A stretch of 64,000 bases of DNA from contig NZ_PNMA01000020.1 in the NCBI RefSeq assembly GCF_013823385.1, positions 1 through 64,000 on the forward strand. The letters run 5' to 3'. The notes below the pieces were generated by a model. It did no database searches and was not told the DNA's origin. It saw only the letters and a list, made by a program, of their open reading frames with translations. A program made the translations under genes and the position numbers. Shown here piece after piece: positions 25,648 through 34,578 of this stretch. This DNA comes from Hyphomonas sp. Lineage in GTDB: Bacteria > Pseudomonadota > Alphaproteobacteria > Caulobacterales > Hyphomonadaceae. Position 1 is the stretch's first letter. The number at the start of each line of letters is the position of its first letter.

Positions 25648-26544
25648 TCATGCGCCGCGCAGGTGTTTTCCGAAGAAGTCCAGCGTGCGGGACCAGGCGA
25701 GCGCGGCGGCCTCCGGATTGAAGCGCGGGGTGGTATCATTGTGGAACCCGTGCTGCGTGCCCTCATACCAGTGCAGCTCGTAGGGCTTGCCCGCCGCCTT
25801 CAGCGCCGCCTCATAAGCCGCCCAGCCCTCATTCACGCGCGGATCGTCGCTGGCGAGGTGAATCTGGAGGGGCACTTCCAGCCTGGCCGCGTCCTCATCC
25901 GCCGGCCAGCCGCCATAATAGGGCACAGATGCCTTGAGCCAGGGCAGGCTGACGGCAAGCTGGTTGGCCATCGCCCCGCCAAAGCAGAAGCCGGTCACCC
26001 CGACGGCGCCATTGACGGCCTCATGCCCGCGCAGCAGCTCGGCAGCGGCCACGAAATCGGCGAACATGTCTTCCCGCGTCCGCTGGGCCTGCAGGGCGCG
26101 GCCATCATCGTCATTTCCGGGATAGCCGCCGAGGGGATAGAGCGCGTCCGGCCCGAAGGCGACATAGCCGGCCTTGGCGGCGCGGCGCGTCACATCGCGG
26201 ATATAGGGGTTCAGCCCCCGGTTCTCATGGATCACCAGAATGGCGGGCAGCTTGCCGGTGGCATTGGCCGGGCGCACGAGATAGCCGCCCATTGTCCCGG
26301 CGCTGCTGGGGGTGGTGTAGGTGATGTCTTCCTCGATCAGGTCAGCGTCGCCCGTCAGCGTCTGCGCCTGGCTGTAATCGGGCATCACGCAGGCCGCCAG
26401 CATCGAGACGGTGATGCCGCCGCCGGCAAAGGCGCTGAGCCGCGAGAAGAAGGCGCGGCGGGAAAGATCGCCATGGCAATAGGCGTCATAAAGCCGGAAC
26501 ACTTCGGGCGGAATGTCGATCTTGCCTGGATTGCCGTCTGCCAT
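25648..26544 (-). CDS. dienelactone hydrolase family protein, twin-arginine-like signal
   Basis: A 298-residue alpha/beta hydrolase. The N-terminus has SRRAFFSRLSAFAGG near residue 29, resembling a twin-arginine signal with a hydrophobic segment after it, then AACVM. Catalytic residues of the DLH type are visible: the Cys nucleophile in GFCFGG, Asp in LASDDPRVN and His in TQHGFHND. The ribosome site AAGGAGG is excellent. Family members hydrolyse dienelactones or various esters. The substrate is unknown. It lies 46 bases upstream of fur and downstream of rimI, so the three could share a transcript. Confidence 0.85.
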   Translation of the reverse strand: MADGNPGKIDIPPEVFRLYDAYCHGDLSRRAFFSRLSAFAGGGITVSMLAACVMPDYSQAQTLTGDADLIEEDITYTTPSSAGTMGGYLVRPANATGKLPAILVIHENRGLNPYIRDVTRRAAKAGYVAFGPDALYPLGGYPGNDDDGRALQAQRTREDMFADFVAAAELLRGHEAVNGAVGVTGFCFGGAMANQLAVSLPWLKASVPYYGGWPADEDAARLEVPLQIHLASDDPRVNEGWAAYEAALKAAGKPYELHWYEGTQHGFHNDTTPRFNPEAAALAWSRTLDFFGKHLRGA

Positions 26545-26616
26545 GGTCTGCCTCCTTCTCCCGATAGCGAGAACTATAGACCGCCCGGCCGCAGAGGCCA
26601 GCTTTTCAGGCGCCGC

Positions 26617-27072
26617 TTATGCCCCGATGGGCCGGGACATCAGAATGGCGTCGACCGGGGCGGGGCGCCCGGCAGTGTAATAGCGCTTGCGGCGGCCATC
26701 CTCGGTGAAGCCAAACCGGCTGTAGAGGCGCCGGGCCGAGGCGTTGTCCTCTGCCACATCCAGCAGCAGCCGGCTGTCGCCGCCGACCACCAGCATCGGC
26801 ATCGCGGCCTCCAGCAGGGCCCCGGCAAGCCCCTGCCCGCGCCGGGCGGGCGCCGTGGCGATGGTGAGGAGTTCGCAGTCTCCGGCCGAGGACTGGAACA
26901 AGGCGAAAGCCAGGAGATCACCCCCCTCCTCCCAGCCGAGGGCGAGTACATTTGGGCTCGCGATCAGCGCCTCGATCGAGGCGGCGCTCCAGGCATCGGC
27001 AAAGCCCTGCGCATGCAGCGCGGCAGCGGCCGCCGCGTCGGCAGGCATCAGGCGGCGGATGGTGTCAGTCAT
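26617..27072 (-). CDS. rimI: ribosomal-protein-alanine N-acetyltransferase RimI-like
   Basis: A 151-residue GNAT enzyme that acetylates N-terminal alanines. The acetyl-CoA binding motif (ARRGQGLAGALLEAA, motif A) is intact, and the C-terminal NASARRLYSRFGFTEDGRRK segment is typical of RimI. I use the ATG at 27072 (MTDTIRRLMP). In alphaproteobacteria, rimI usually sits next to tsaB. Here a chaperone gene on the other strand lies between them. Whether the target is S18 is inferred. Confidence 0.8.
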   Translation of the reverse strand: MTDTIRRLMPADAAAAAALHAQGFADAWSAASIEALIASPNVLALGWEEGGDLLAFALFQSSAGDCELLTIATAPARRGQGLAGALLEAAMPMLVVGGDSRLLLDVAEDNASARRLYSRFGFTEDGRRKRYYTAGRPAPVDAILMSRPIGA

Positions 27073-27188
27073 CTGGCAGAGGCCTCGGGAAGCGGCAGAA
27101 AGATCGCAGATCAAGGACAATCAGGATTGATTGGCAAGGCCCGCCTCTGTTAGGTCGCCTGCCCTTCGCCCCAGCACAAGGCTGCAAG

Positions 27189-28484
27189 ATGACCCAGGCG
27201 ACCTCCACGCTCGGCCTAGACTTCGGCACGACAAACAGCGTTGCCTCGCTCGCCAATCCCGATGGCAGTACGCAGGCAATGAGCTTCAGCCATGGCGGCG
27301 AGGTATTCTCCGCCTGCCGCTCGGTGCTGTGCTTCTGGCGCGACGAGGAGGAAGCGCGCGCGATGATGGAGATCGGCCCGTGGGCCATCGACCAGTTCCT
27401 GGAGCTGGGCGGGGATTGCCGGTTCATCCAGTCGTTCAAGACCTTTGCGGCGAGCCCGCTTTTTGTCTCCACGGTCATTCACAACAGGAACTGGCAGTTC
27501 GAAGATCTGCTGGCCGCTTATCTGCGGCGCCTCGCCGAGCGGTCAGGCGCGCCCTGGCCAAGCCAGGTGGTGATGGGGCGGCCGGTGCGCTTTGCCGGCG
27601 CCCAGCCGGATGAAGCCCTTGCCCAGACCCGCTATGAAACAGCGCTGAAGCGGCTCGGCTTCGAGACGATCCATCATGTGTATGAGCCCGTCGCGGCGGC
27701 CTTCTTCTATGCCCAGCGGCTGACCGAAGCGGCGACCATCCTGGTGGCAGACTTTGGCGGGGGCACCAGCGACTTCTCGATCATCCGGTTTGACCCTTCG
27801 GGGGGAAAGCTGCGCGCGCAGGCGCTTTCCCATTCGGGTATCGGCATTGCTGGCGACGCGTTTGACCAGAAGATCATCGAACATGTGGTTGCGCCGCTTT
27901 TCGGCAAGCACAGCAGCTTCCGCAGCGGGGAGAAGACCCTGCCGGTGCCTTCCTCCTTCTACAGCCGGTTTGCGCAGTGGAACCAGCTCTCGATCATGCG
28001 CCACACGCGCGACTATGCCGACCTTCAGAAGCTGCTGCAGGTGGCCGATGAACCGGCCCTGATCCAGGCCTTCATCGACTTTCTGGAGGCGGATGCCAGC
28101 TACCTGCTCTACCGGTCTGTGGCGCAGGTGAAGTCTCAGCTGTCGCAGGCGGATACCGCGCGCTTCAGCCTTCAGGCGGGCAGCCTGAATATCGAACGGG
28201 ATATTCCGCGTGCGGAATTCGACGGGTGGATTGCCGAGGATGTCAGCGCCATCCGCGCCACGGTCGATCTGGCGCTGGAGCGGGCCGGCCTAAACGCGGG
28301 GGGTATTGACCGGGTGTTCCTCACCGGGGGCACTTCCTTCGTTCCGGCCCTGCGGCAGAGCTTCGAGGAGCAGTTCGGCGCGGGCAAAGTGGAAACCGGC
28401 AGCCAGTTTGTATCGATCGCCCACGGACTATCCCTGATCGCCCAGCAGGACGATCTGGAGCCCTGGCTGGCGCGGGCGCCCTAG
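27189..28484 (+). CDS. Hsp70-family protein, YegD-like
   Basis: A 431-residue actin-fold ATPase. The N-terminal phosphate motif is LGLDFGTTNSVASL (near residues 8-21). Phosphate-2 motif ILVADFGGGTSDFSIIRF lies near 180-197, and the adenosine motif is VFLTGGTSFVPALRQ. It lacks the full DnaK substrate-binding domain. These features fit the YegD group of compact Hsp70-like proteins whose role is unclear. The ATG at 27189 is preferred to an earlier frame. It is on the opposite strand to tsaB and rimI and overlaps the tsaB end by four bases. Confidence 0.86.
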   Translation: MTQATSTLGLDFGTTNSVASLANPDGSTQAMSFSHGGEVFSACRSVLCFWRDEEEARAMMEIGPWAIDQFLELGGDCRFIQSFKTFAASPLFVSTVIHNRNWQFEDLLAAYLRRLAERSGAPWPSQVVMGRPVRFAGAQPDEALAQTRYETALKRLGFETIHHVYEPVAAAFFYAQRLTEAATILVADFGGGTSDFSIIRFDPSGGKLRAQALSHSGIGIAGDAFDQKIIEHVVAPLFGKHSSFRSGEKTLPVPSSFYSRFAQWNQLSIMRHTRDYADLQKLLQVADEPALIQAFIDFLEADASYLLYRSVAQVKSQLSQADTARFSLQAGSLNIERDIPRAEFDGWIAEDVSAIRATVDLALERAGLNAGGIDRVFLTGGTSFVPALRQSFEEQFGAGKVETGSQFVSIAHGLSLIAQQDDLEPWLARAP

Positions 28485-29125
28485 TCTTTCGGCGTGGGCA
28501 GGGTCGCGTCCGGCTCGCGGGCATAGACCGGCGTGGGCGGATGTTTGGACGGGTCGAAGCGGGCCGCTTTCAGCGCGGCGGTCACCGCGCTCGGGCGCAT
28601 GGGGCGGATGTCGAGCTTGGCGGCCTGATCGCCCAGCGCGTCTGCCCCATCCATGAAGATGGGCGCATGGAAACCTTCCAGCATGGCCGACAGCGCGGCG
28701 AGGCCCACCTCCTGAACCGGGGCGATGCCGGCGTCCTCGCTGATGCCCTGCGCCCACCAGGTCTGGTCCGGCGGGCGGCGCTGGGCCATCAGGGCGCCAA
28801 GGCTTGGCCCTTCCATCCCGGCGGGGATCGCCGCTTCCAGGCTGGTGACCCCAATCGCCGGCGCGCCCGTGACGAGGGCAAGGCCGCGTACATAGGCCAC
28901 GCCGATGCGCAGGCCGGTGAAACTGCCCGGCCCGGTGACGACGGCGAGACGGCCGACATCGCCAAACCCGGCCCCCTCTTCCTTCAGCAGCGCCTCGACA
29001 AAGCCCGGCAGGGCCTTCTCCTGGCCACGCGGCAGGGTCTCGCGCGCATCGGCGAGGATTTCGCCATCGCGCACGAGCGCCGCTTCCATCGTTGTAAAGG
29101 CCGTGTTCAGCGCAAGGATCAGCAT
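28481..29125 (-). CDS. tsaB: tRNA threonylcarbamoyladenosine biosynthesis protein TsaB
   Basis: A 214-residue protein that with TsaC, TsaD and TsaE makes the t6A modification at position 37 of ANN-decoding tRNAs. The ASKHA-fold N-terminus starts MLILALNTAFTTMEAAL, and the conserved VTGPGSFTGLRIGVAYVRGL segment (near residues 64-83) is diagnostic. The gene is nine bases after the nitroreductase, so both are probably on one transcript. Its 3' end overlaps the convergent chaperone gene by four bases. The length is normal for TsaB. Confidence 0.94.
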   Translation of the reverse strand: MLILALNTAFTTMEAALVRDGEILADARETLPRGQEKALPGFVEALLKEEGAGFGDVGRLAVVTGPGSFTGLRIGVAYVRGLALVTGAPAIGVTSLEAAIPAGMEGPSLGALMAQRRPPDQTWWAQGISEDAGIAPVQEVGLAALSAMLEGFHAPIFMDGADALGDQAAKLDIRPMRPSAVTAALKAARFDPSKHPPTPVYAREPDATLPTPKD

Positions 29126-29134
29126 CTGATCCCG

Positions 29135-29734
29135 CTAGAGGATGCGGCAGCCCTCGTCAAATTCCAGACGCGGCAGGCGCTCCATGATCTTGGTTTTGTC
29201 GCCATAGCCGAGATTGCAGATGAAATTGGCGCGCCAGTGCTGCTCCTCGCCTTCCTGGCTCTCGAAGAATTCGCGGTTCACCCCGGCCATGTCGAAACCG
29301 CTCATCGGGCCGCAATCGAGGCCGAGAGAGCGCGCAGCCAGCATCAGATAGGCCGCCTGCAGCGTGCCATTCCGGAAGGCGGTCTCTTCGGTATTGTTGT
29401 CAAACCAGTTCTTGGCACCCGGATTGTGCGGGAAGAGCTGGGGGATCTTGTCGGCAAAGCGCATGTCGTAGGCGAGGATCACCGTCCAGGGCGCGGCGGC
29501 AGTCTTCTCGCGGTTACCCGCGCTCATGAAGGGCATCAGGCGCTCCTTCCCTTCCGGCGTGGTGACGAACACGAACCGGGCGGGCGAGCAGTTGGCACTC
29601 GTGGGGCCCATCTTGGCGAGGTCATAGACGGCGCGGATCAGAACCTCCGGCACCGGGCGGTCAAGATAGCCATTCTGGCTGCGGGCATCGCGGAAGATGA
29701 TGTCGAGCGCGTGATCGTTGACCGGGTGGGCCAT
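29135..29734 (-). CDS. nitroreductase family protein, RutE/HadB-like
   Basis: A 199-residue FMN-dependent reductase. The start at 29734 (MAHPVNDHALDIIFRD) has AAGGAAGGA seven bases upstream. The motifs ARSQNGYLDRPVP near residue 17 and GPTSANCSPARFVFV are typical of the RutE/malonic-semialdehyde-reductase-like clade, and AARSLGLDCGPMSGFD gives the FMN contact region. The rest of the rut operon is absent, so the reaction in vivo is open. It is directly upstream of tsaB, an unusual neighbour for this family. Short direct repeats (29814 and 29847) lie upstream of its start. Confidence 0.87.
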   Translation of the reverse strand: MAHPVNDHALDIIFRDARSQNGYLDRPVPEVLIRAVYDLAKMGPTSANCSPARFVFVTTPEGKERLMPFMSAGNREKTAAAPWTVILAYDMRFADKIPQLFPHNPGAKNWFDNNTEETAFRNGTLQAAYLMLAARSLGLDCGPMSGFDMAGVNREFFESQEGEEQHWRANFICNLGYGDKTKIMERLPRLEFDEGCRIL

Positions 29735-29813
29735 GAGGCAGTTCCTTCCTTGCTGGCGGCTCTGGAGCTGCCGGGGACGGGCGGGCTCAGAACCGGATTT
29801 TTTGCTGCACACT

Positions 29814-29858
29814 CGTTAGAGTTTTCAGGCGGCTTGTTGGAATAACCGTTGGAGTTTT
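29814..29858. repeat. direct repeat CGTTRGAGTTTT upstream of the nitroreductase
   Basis: CGTTAGAGTTTT (29814-29825) recurs as CGTTGGAGTTTT (29847-29858), 33 bases apart, with one mismatch. They are 80-125 bases before the nitroreductase ATG on the minus strand. Three helical turns separate the copies, so they may be paired regulator sites. Confidence 0.35.
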
Positions 29859-29869
29859 TTGCGCGCCTT

Positions 29870-30439
29870 TTAAAGCGCTGCCTCTACCGCAGTCACTTCT
29901 GGCACATAGGTGCGCAGCATGTTCTCGATCCCCTGTTTCAGGGTCATGGTCGAGGACGGGCAGCCGGCGCAGGCCCCGCGCATGGAGAGGTGCACGATAC
30001 CGGTTTCCGGATCGAAGCGCTGGAAGGTGATGTCGCCGCCATCCTGGGCCACGGCCGGGCGCACGCGGGTTTCGATCAATTCCTTGATCTCGTTGACGAT
30101 TTCAGCCGTCTCGCCCTCATACTCGGTCTCATCAGAGAGGCCGGGCGCCCCTTCTTCGACCACCGGCAGGCCGGACATGTAATGGTCCATGATGGCGGCC
30201 AGCACCATCGGCTTCACATGCCGCCAATCCTTGGCGGAGGCCTTGTTAATGCTGACAAAATCGCTACCGAGGAAGACACGCTCCACCCCGTCCACCTGGA
30301 ACAGGGCGCGCGCCAGCAGGCTCATGCGTGCGCTGGCGGCGTCGGGAAAGTCGAAGGGGCCGCGATCGCCCGCAACTGGCTGACCCGGAAGGAATTTTAT
30401 CGTGTCAGGGTTCGGGGTGGCTTCGGTCTGGATGAACAT
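29870..30439 (-). CDS. Nfu-type iron-sulfur cluster carrier (NifU family)
   Basis: A 189-residue scaffold/carrier that hands iron-sulfur clusters to apoproteins. The N-terminal Nfu_N domain begins FIQTEATPNPDTIKFLPG. The C-terminal NifU domain has ACAGCPSSTMTLKQGIE with the CxxC cluster ligands. It starts at ATG 30439. The order matches the alphaproteobacterial Nfu proteins, and it lies in the conserved trpS - nfu - tsaB - rimI - fur neighbourhood. It may be an operon member upstream of the nitroreductase, after a gap of about 136 bases. Confidence 0.92.
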   Translation of the reverse strand: MFIQTEATPNPDTIKFLPGQPVAGDRGPFDFPDAASARMSLLARALFQVDGVERVFLGSDFVSINKASAKDWRHVKPMVLAAIMDHYMSGLPVVEEGAPGLSDETEYEGETAEIVNEIKELIETRVRPAVAQDGGDITFQRFDPETGIVHLSMRGACAGCPSSTMTLKQGIENMLRTYVPEVTAVEAAL

Positions 30440-30504
30440 GGCGGGCCTTTCGCGTCTGGTCCCTGACATGGCGCGCGCGGGCGGTGAGATCAAGGGAGCC
30501 CGGC

Positions 30505-31623
30505 TCAGGGCAGCGCAATCTCTGCATCCCCGGCCGTCTGGGCAACGGAGGTCTCCTCGATCACCTCATCGGCCGCAGAAGGCTCCATCAGCGCAATCAG
30601 ATGCCGTGAGGCCACTTCTGCCTCCAGCAGGAAATAAGCCATGCTCGCCAGATGGTTAGGCGTGAGAACCGCCGAATCCGACTGGTTGGAAACCAGCAGC
30701 GGCTTCATCTTTGCCGCCCGCTCCCAGGCCGCTTCCACACGGTCGGCCGCCACCAGAACAGCGGTGTCGGTCAGCGTCAGGGCTTTGGCGGCATTGGCCG
30801 CGAACATCTCATGGGCGACATGGGCGCGCGCCTTGGCGCGGTAGAAGGCGGCGATGTCTTCCTTGCTGGCAGGCCAGCCCCCTTCCTGGAGGGCATTGAT
30901 CCGGTCGGACAGGGCGGCGCGGTCTTCAGCGGCCCAGCCTGCGAAGAGGGCGAGTTCCTCCGGCATGATCTCTTCCGGCATCGGGCGCATGGCAAGGCCG
31001 CGCGAGGCGCGCGTGTCAAACCGGTTGAGCGCTTCGGCGGCGGCTGTCAGGCGCGGACGCATCGGCTCTCCGGGCACTTCCATCAGCAGGCGGGACGCGG
31101 CCGCGAGGTCACTGTCCGGCGCGCCTTCATAGGGCGAGAGCTCCGCAATGAGTTTGACATGCTGCGAGAGCGCTTCGGTGGTGCCGGCCTGCCAGGCGGG
31201 CAGCGCCGTGAGACGCGCCTGCGGGTGCCAGACCGGGCGGTTGCTGGCCCAGCCAGCGCCTTCCAGTTCCCGCGCGATCTTGTGAATAGCCACCGCAATG
31301 CCCGGCACGGCCCAGCTCTGCTCGGCCGGAATGCCCACGGGCTTGTCATTGATGTGGCTGGAAAGAACCACGGCAGCCGGATAGGCGCCGACAAGGGCCA
31401 TCACAGCGCCGATCTTCAGCGTACGTTTCAGCGCGCGCCAGCCCTTCTGGAACCCGATCATGATCGGGCTGGGCTCGGCATAATCAAGCGAAATGAAGTG
31501 CGTCGGGTCGGCTGCGGGCGCGGGAACATGCTCCCGTTCCTCGTAAGCCCGTGGGAGTTTCACTGCCGCCGCTGCCGCCATGACTTTACGCCGCTTCTTC
31601 CTGGGTGCTGTGGATTTGTCCAT
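30505..31623 (-). CDS. DUF2333-like inner-membrane protein
   Basis: A 372-residue protein with a basic N-terminus (RKKRRK at residues 8-13) and one transmembrane helix (about residues 70-90, IGAVMALVGAYPAAVVLSS). The rest is predicted periplasmic and helical. The pattern AVPGIAVAIHKIARELEGAGW, then a WHPQARLTALPAWQAG stretch, matches what I recall of DUF2333 proteins. The function of that family is unknown. A perfect CtrA box lies 22 bases upstream of the start codon, and the spacing fits a leaderless transcript. The ribosome site is poor, which agrees with that. Confidence 0.7.
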   Translation of the reverse strand: MDKSTAPRKKRRKVMAAAAAVKLPRAYEEREHVPAPAADPTHFISLDYAEPSPIMIGFQKGWRALKRTLKIGAVMALVGAYPAAVVLSSHINDKPVGIPAEQSWAVPGIAVAIHKIARELEGAGWASNRPVWHPQARLTALPAWQAGTTEALSQHVKLIAELSPYEGAPDSDLAAASRLLMEVPGEPMRPRLTAAAEALNRFDTRASRGLAMRPMPEEIMPEELALFAGWAAEDRAALSDRINALQEGGWPASKEDIAAFYRAKARAHVAHEMFAANAAKALTLTDTAVLVAADRVEAAWERAAKMKPLLVSNQSDSAVLTPNHLASMAYFLLEAEVASRHLIALMEPSAADEVIEETSVAQTAGDAEIALP

Positions 31624-31938
31624 CCTGTGCCGTTTATGAAGCCGTTAAACCGTTATTAACAGGCCAGTTGCGCATGAAATTTCAGCAAACCGGGCGGTGT
31701 GGTAAATTCGGGCACCAAATTACCGCCTGCTGATCCAATTCCAGCTGCAGCAGGTGTCCCGGCCCGCTACCCCAACTCGCCTACGAGGCACTACCCAATC
31801 TACGCCCGCCACCCATGCGAGAAGAACTCTCCCCAGAGGATGGCGTGATTCCCCACACAGCCGAAAAGAATGCGCAGCGCCTGCGGCGCTTTTGTGGCAG
31901 CGCGCTGAAGTTTCTGCAGTCAGGGAGGCAGGTGCCGC
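31624..31938. other. intergenic region between trpS and the DUF2333-like gene
   Basis: About 315 bases. It holds the CtrA box (31645-31660), a TGAAATTTCA palindrome (31675-31684) and a small hairpin AGCGCC/GGCGCT (31876-31890) followed by TTT. No gene with a ribosome site was seen. A small RNA ending at the hairpin is possible but not supported by known motifs. Confidence 0.5.
31645..31660. promoter_or_regulatory. perfect CtrA box upstream of the DUF2333-like gene
   Basis: TTAAACCGTTATTAAC matches the Caulobacter CtrA consensus TTAA-N7-TTAAC exactly, and also matches on the other strand (TTAATAACGGTTTAAC). The centre is about 29 bases before the ATG at 31623. If the mRNA starts at the ATG, the box overlaps the -35 region, the classic CtrA-activated geometry. 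A CATAAA hexamer (complement of 31633-31638) could be the -10. Confidence 0.75.
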
Positions 31939-32973
31939 CTAGGGGCGCCAGAAGCCGACGATCCGGCGCACATCGTCCATGATCGGCGCGGCCACGGCGC
32001 TTGCGCGCGCGGCGCCCTCGGCGAGGGTGCGGTCGAGGCCTGCCTGATCGTCCAGGATCTCGCGGAATCGCGCCGTGATCGGAGCAAGATGCGCCACGGT
32101 GACATCGGCCAGCGCCGGCTTGAACACGCCGAAGCCCTTGCCTTCAAACTCAGCCAGCACATCCTCAGCCGTGCGCCCGGAAAGCGCCGCAAAAATGCCG
32201 ACGAGGTTCTCGACTTCTGGACGGCCCTCCAATTCTTTGACCGTACCCGGAATGACGCCGGCATCGGTGGTGGCCTTCTTGATCTTCCTGGCGATCGTGT
32301 CGGCGTCGTCCACGAGGTTGATGCGGGAGAGGTCTGACGGGTCAGACTTCGACATCTTCTTGGTGCCGTCCTTGAGGCTCATGATCCGCGCGCCGGGGCC
32401 TTTGATCATCGGCTCGGGCTGGGGGAAGAAGCCGGGCACATCATATTCGCGGTTGAATCGCTCGGCGATGTCGCGGCTGAGCTCCAGATGCTGTTTCTGG
32501 TCTTCGCCGACCGGCACATGGGTCGCCTTGTAGACGAGAATGTCGGCGGCCTGCAGCACCGGATAGGTGAAGAGGCCCACGGAGGCCCGCTCGGCATCCT
32601 TGCCGGCCTTGTCCTTGAACTGGGTCATCCGCTCGACCCAGCCCATCCGCGCCACGCAGTTGAAGATCCAGGCAAGTTCCACATGCGCGAGCACCGAAGA
32701 CTGCGCAAAGATGATCGACTTGGAGGGGTCAACACCGGCCGCAATGAAGGCCGCCGCGATCTGGCGCGTCGTCGAGATCAGCGCGCCCTTCTCCACCGGC
32801 ATGGTGATGGCGTGCAGATCCACGACGCTGAAGATGCAGTCATGGCCCTCGCGCTGAAGGTCGGCGAACTTCTTGAGCGCCCCGAGATAGTTCCCGAGGT
32901 GAAGATTGCCGGTCGGCTGGACACCGGAGAATACGCGTTGCGGGCCGCTATAGGCTGGGGTCTGGTCTGTCAT
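31939..32973 (-). CDS. trpS: tryptophan-tRNA ligase
   Basis: A 344-residue class I aminoacyl-tRNA synthetase that charges tRNA-Trp. The N-terminus carries the HIGH-type motif in [19 protein letters not shown] and the KMSKS motif is [13 protein letters not shown] (near 207-219). The length and order are normal for bacterial TrpS. It is 25 bases after murJ in the glnD-murJ-trpS block and is essential. No T-box or attenuator was seen upstream. Confidence 0.96.
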   Translation of the reverse strand: MTDQTPAYSGPQRVFSGVQPTGNLHLGNYLGALKKFADLQREGHDCIFSVVDLHAITMPVEKGALISTTRQIAAAFIAAGVDPSKSIIFAQSSVLAHVELAWIFNCVARMGWVERMTQFKDKAGKDAERASVGLFTYPVLQAADILVYKATHVPVGEDQKQHLELSRDIAERFNREYDVPGFFPQPEPMIKGPGARIMSLKDGTKKMSKSDPSDLSRINLVDDADTIARKIKKATTDAGVIPGTVKELEGRPEVENLVGIFAALSGRTAEDVLAEFEGKGFGVFKPALADVTVAHLAPITARFREILDDQAGLDRTLAEGAARASAVAAPIMDDVRRIVGFWRP

Positions 32974-32998
32974 GGTCTGGCGCCTTTAGCGCGTTTGA

Positions 32999-34555
32999 TC
33001 AGCGGCGCAAAGCCTGCCGGATGTCGCTGAGACGCACCGCGCCGGTCAGGAGGGCGGCGAAGGCGTAAATGAAGCCTCCGGCCAGCACGATGACAGCGGC
33101 CGCGATCTCCTTGGAGCCGCCCAGAGCCGCCTGAATGGCCGGAAGCTGCCACAGCATCAGCCAGATCGCGGCCGACAGGATCAGCGTGGCCAGCAGCGCG
33201 CGGAGAAGGCCGGAAACCGCGCGCGGGCCGGGCACATACCAGCCACGCCGCGCCAGCGTGGCCGCGAGCAGCAAGGCATTGACCCAGGAGGCTGCACTGG
33301 TGGCGATGGCAAGGCCGGTAAAGCCCATCTGGCCCGACTGCTTCAGCCAGAAGAAGAGCCCCGCTCCCAGCAGCGTGTTGATCACAACCGAGACGAGCGC
33401 AAAGCGCATCGGTGTCTTAGTGTCTTCCCGCGCGAAGAAAGGCGGGGCGAGCACCTTGATCAGCACGAAGGCCGGCACGCCCCAGGCGAAATGGAAGAGG
33501 GCCGCGCCGGCGGCAACGGCGTCCGATGGCAGGAAGGCGCCGCGCACGAAGAAGGCATCGATCAGGAAAACCGGTGCCACCATCAGGGCAGCGGCGGCAG
33601 GCAATGTCAGCGCCATGGCAAGGCCTAGGCCTTCATCCATGGTACGGCTGCCCGCTTCCCCGTCCCCTGCCCGCGCCGCGCGGCTGAGGCGCGGCAGGAT
33701 GGCAACGCCGACCGCCACGCCGACCAGGCCGAGCGGCAGCTGGTAGAGCCGGTCAGCCGCATAAAGCCAGCTTTTGGCGCTGACCTCGAAACTGGCGAGC
33801 GACTGGCTGACAATGATGTTGATCTGGGTGCCCGAAGCGGCAATCGTGCCCGGCACGGCGAGCAGCAGCACCTTCTTCACGGCGGGTGTCAGGCGCGGCC
33901 AGCCGATCAGGCTGAGGCGCACTTTCTGGCGGCGGACGCCCCACCAGAGAAGCGCCGCCTGAAGGACCCCTGCAATGAGGAAGGCAATGGCGGCATATTG
34001 CGCCGTGATCATCGGCGTCGTGCCCAGAAGGCCAGCGGGGATGAGGCAGAAATTCAGCACGGTCGGCGCGCCCGCGGAAAGAATGAAACGCTCCGCCGAA
34101 TTGAGCACGCCCGAGAGCAGCGCTCCGATGGCCATGAATGTAAGATATGGCATCGTGATGCGGGTGAGCAGCACGGCGAGATTGTAATGCTCCGGATCGT
34201 CCGCCTGCCCGCCATGGATGAGCAGCAGCACCCAGGGCATGAATATCTGGGCAAGGATGGTCAGCGCCGCCGTCATGGCAAAGAGAACGCGCAGTGCATC
34301 CTGCGCCACCTTCTGCGCGGCTTCGGGCCCTTCGGCTTCCAGCGTGCGGGCATAGGAGGGCACGAAAGCCGAGGCGAAGGCGCCTTCGGCAAAAATCCGC
34401 CGGAAGAGATTTGGAAACTGCTGGGCGGTTGCCCAGGCATCCCCCACCGGCCCCGCCCCGATCTTGGCAGCGAGGATCACATCCCGCACGAGGCCAAGGA
34501 TGCGGCTCGCCAGGGTCAGCGAGGCCTGAACGGCGGTGTTGCGCGCAAGGCTCAT
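32999..34555 (-). CDS. murJ: lipid II flippase MurJ
   Basis: A 518-residue inner-membrane protein with about 14 transmembrane helices. It belongs to the MOP superfamily and moves lipid II across the membrane for peptidoglycan synthesis. The N-terminal TM1 (AVQASLTLASRILGLVRDV) and the charged loops that follow (FPNLFRRIFAEGAFASAFV) are highly diagnostic of MurJ/MviN. The gene follows glnD by about 23 bases and precedes trpS, a common order in alphaproteobacteria. Start is the ATG at 34555. Confidence 0.95.
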   Translation of the reverse strand: MSLARNTAVQASLTLASRILGLVRDVILAAKIGAGPVGDAWATAQQFPNLFRRIFAEGAFASAFVPSYARTLEAEGPEAAQKVAQDALRVLFAMTAALTILAQIFMPWVLLLIHGGQADDPEHYNLAVLLTRITMPYLTFMAIGALLSGVLNSAERFILSAGAPTVLNFCLIPAGLLGTTPMITAQYAAIAFLIAGVLQAALLWWGVRRQKVRLSLIGWPRLTPAVKKVLLLAVPGTIAASGTQINIIVSQSLASFEVSAKSWLYAADRLYQLPLGLVGVAVGVAILPRLSRAARAGDGEAGSRTMDEGLGLAMALTLPAAAALMVAPVFLIDAFFVRGAFLPSDAVAAGAALFHFAWGVPAFVLIKVLAPPFFAREDTKTPMRFALVSVVINTLLGAGLFFWLKQSGQMGFTGLAIATSAASWVNALLLAATLARRGWYVPGPRAVSGLLRALLATLILSAAIWLMLWQLPAIQAALGGSKEIAAAVIVLAGGFIYAFAALLTGAVRLSDIRQALRR

Positions 34556-34578
34556 GGTTTCCCCGGTTGTACCAATTC

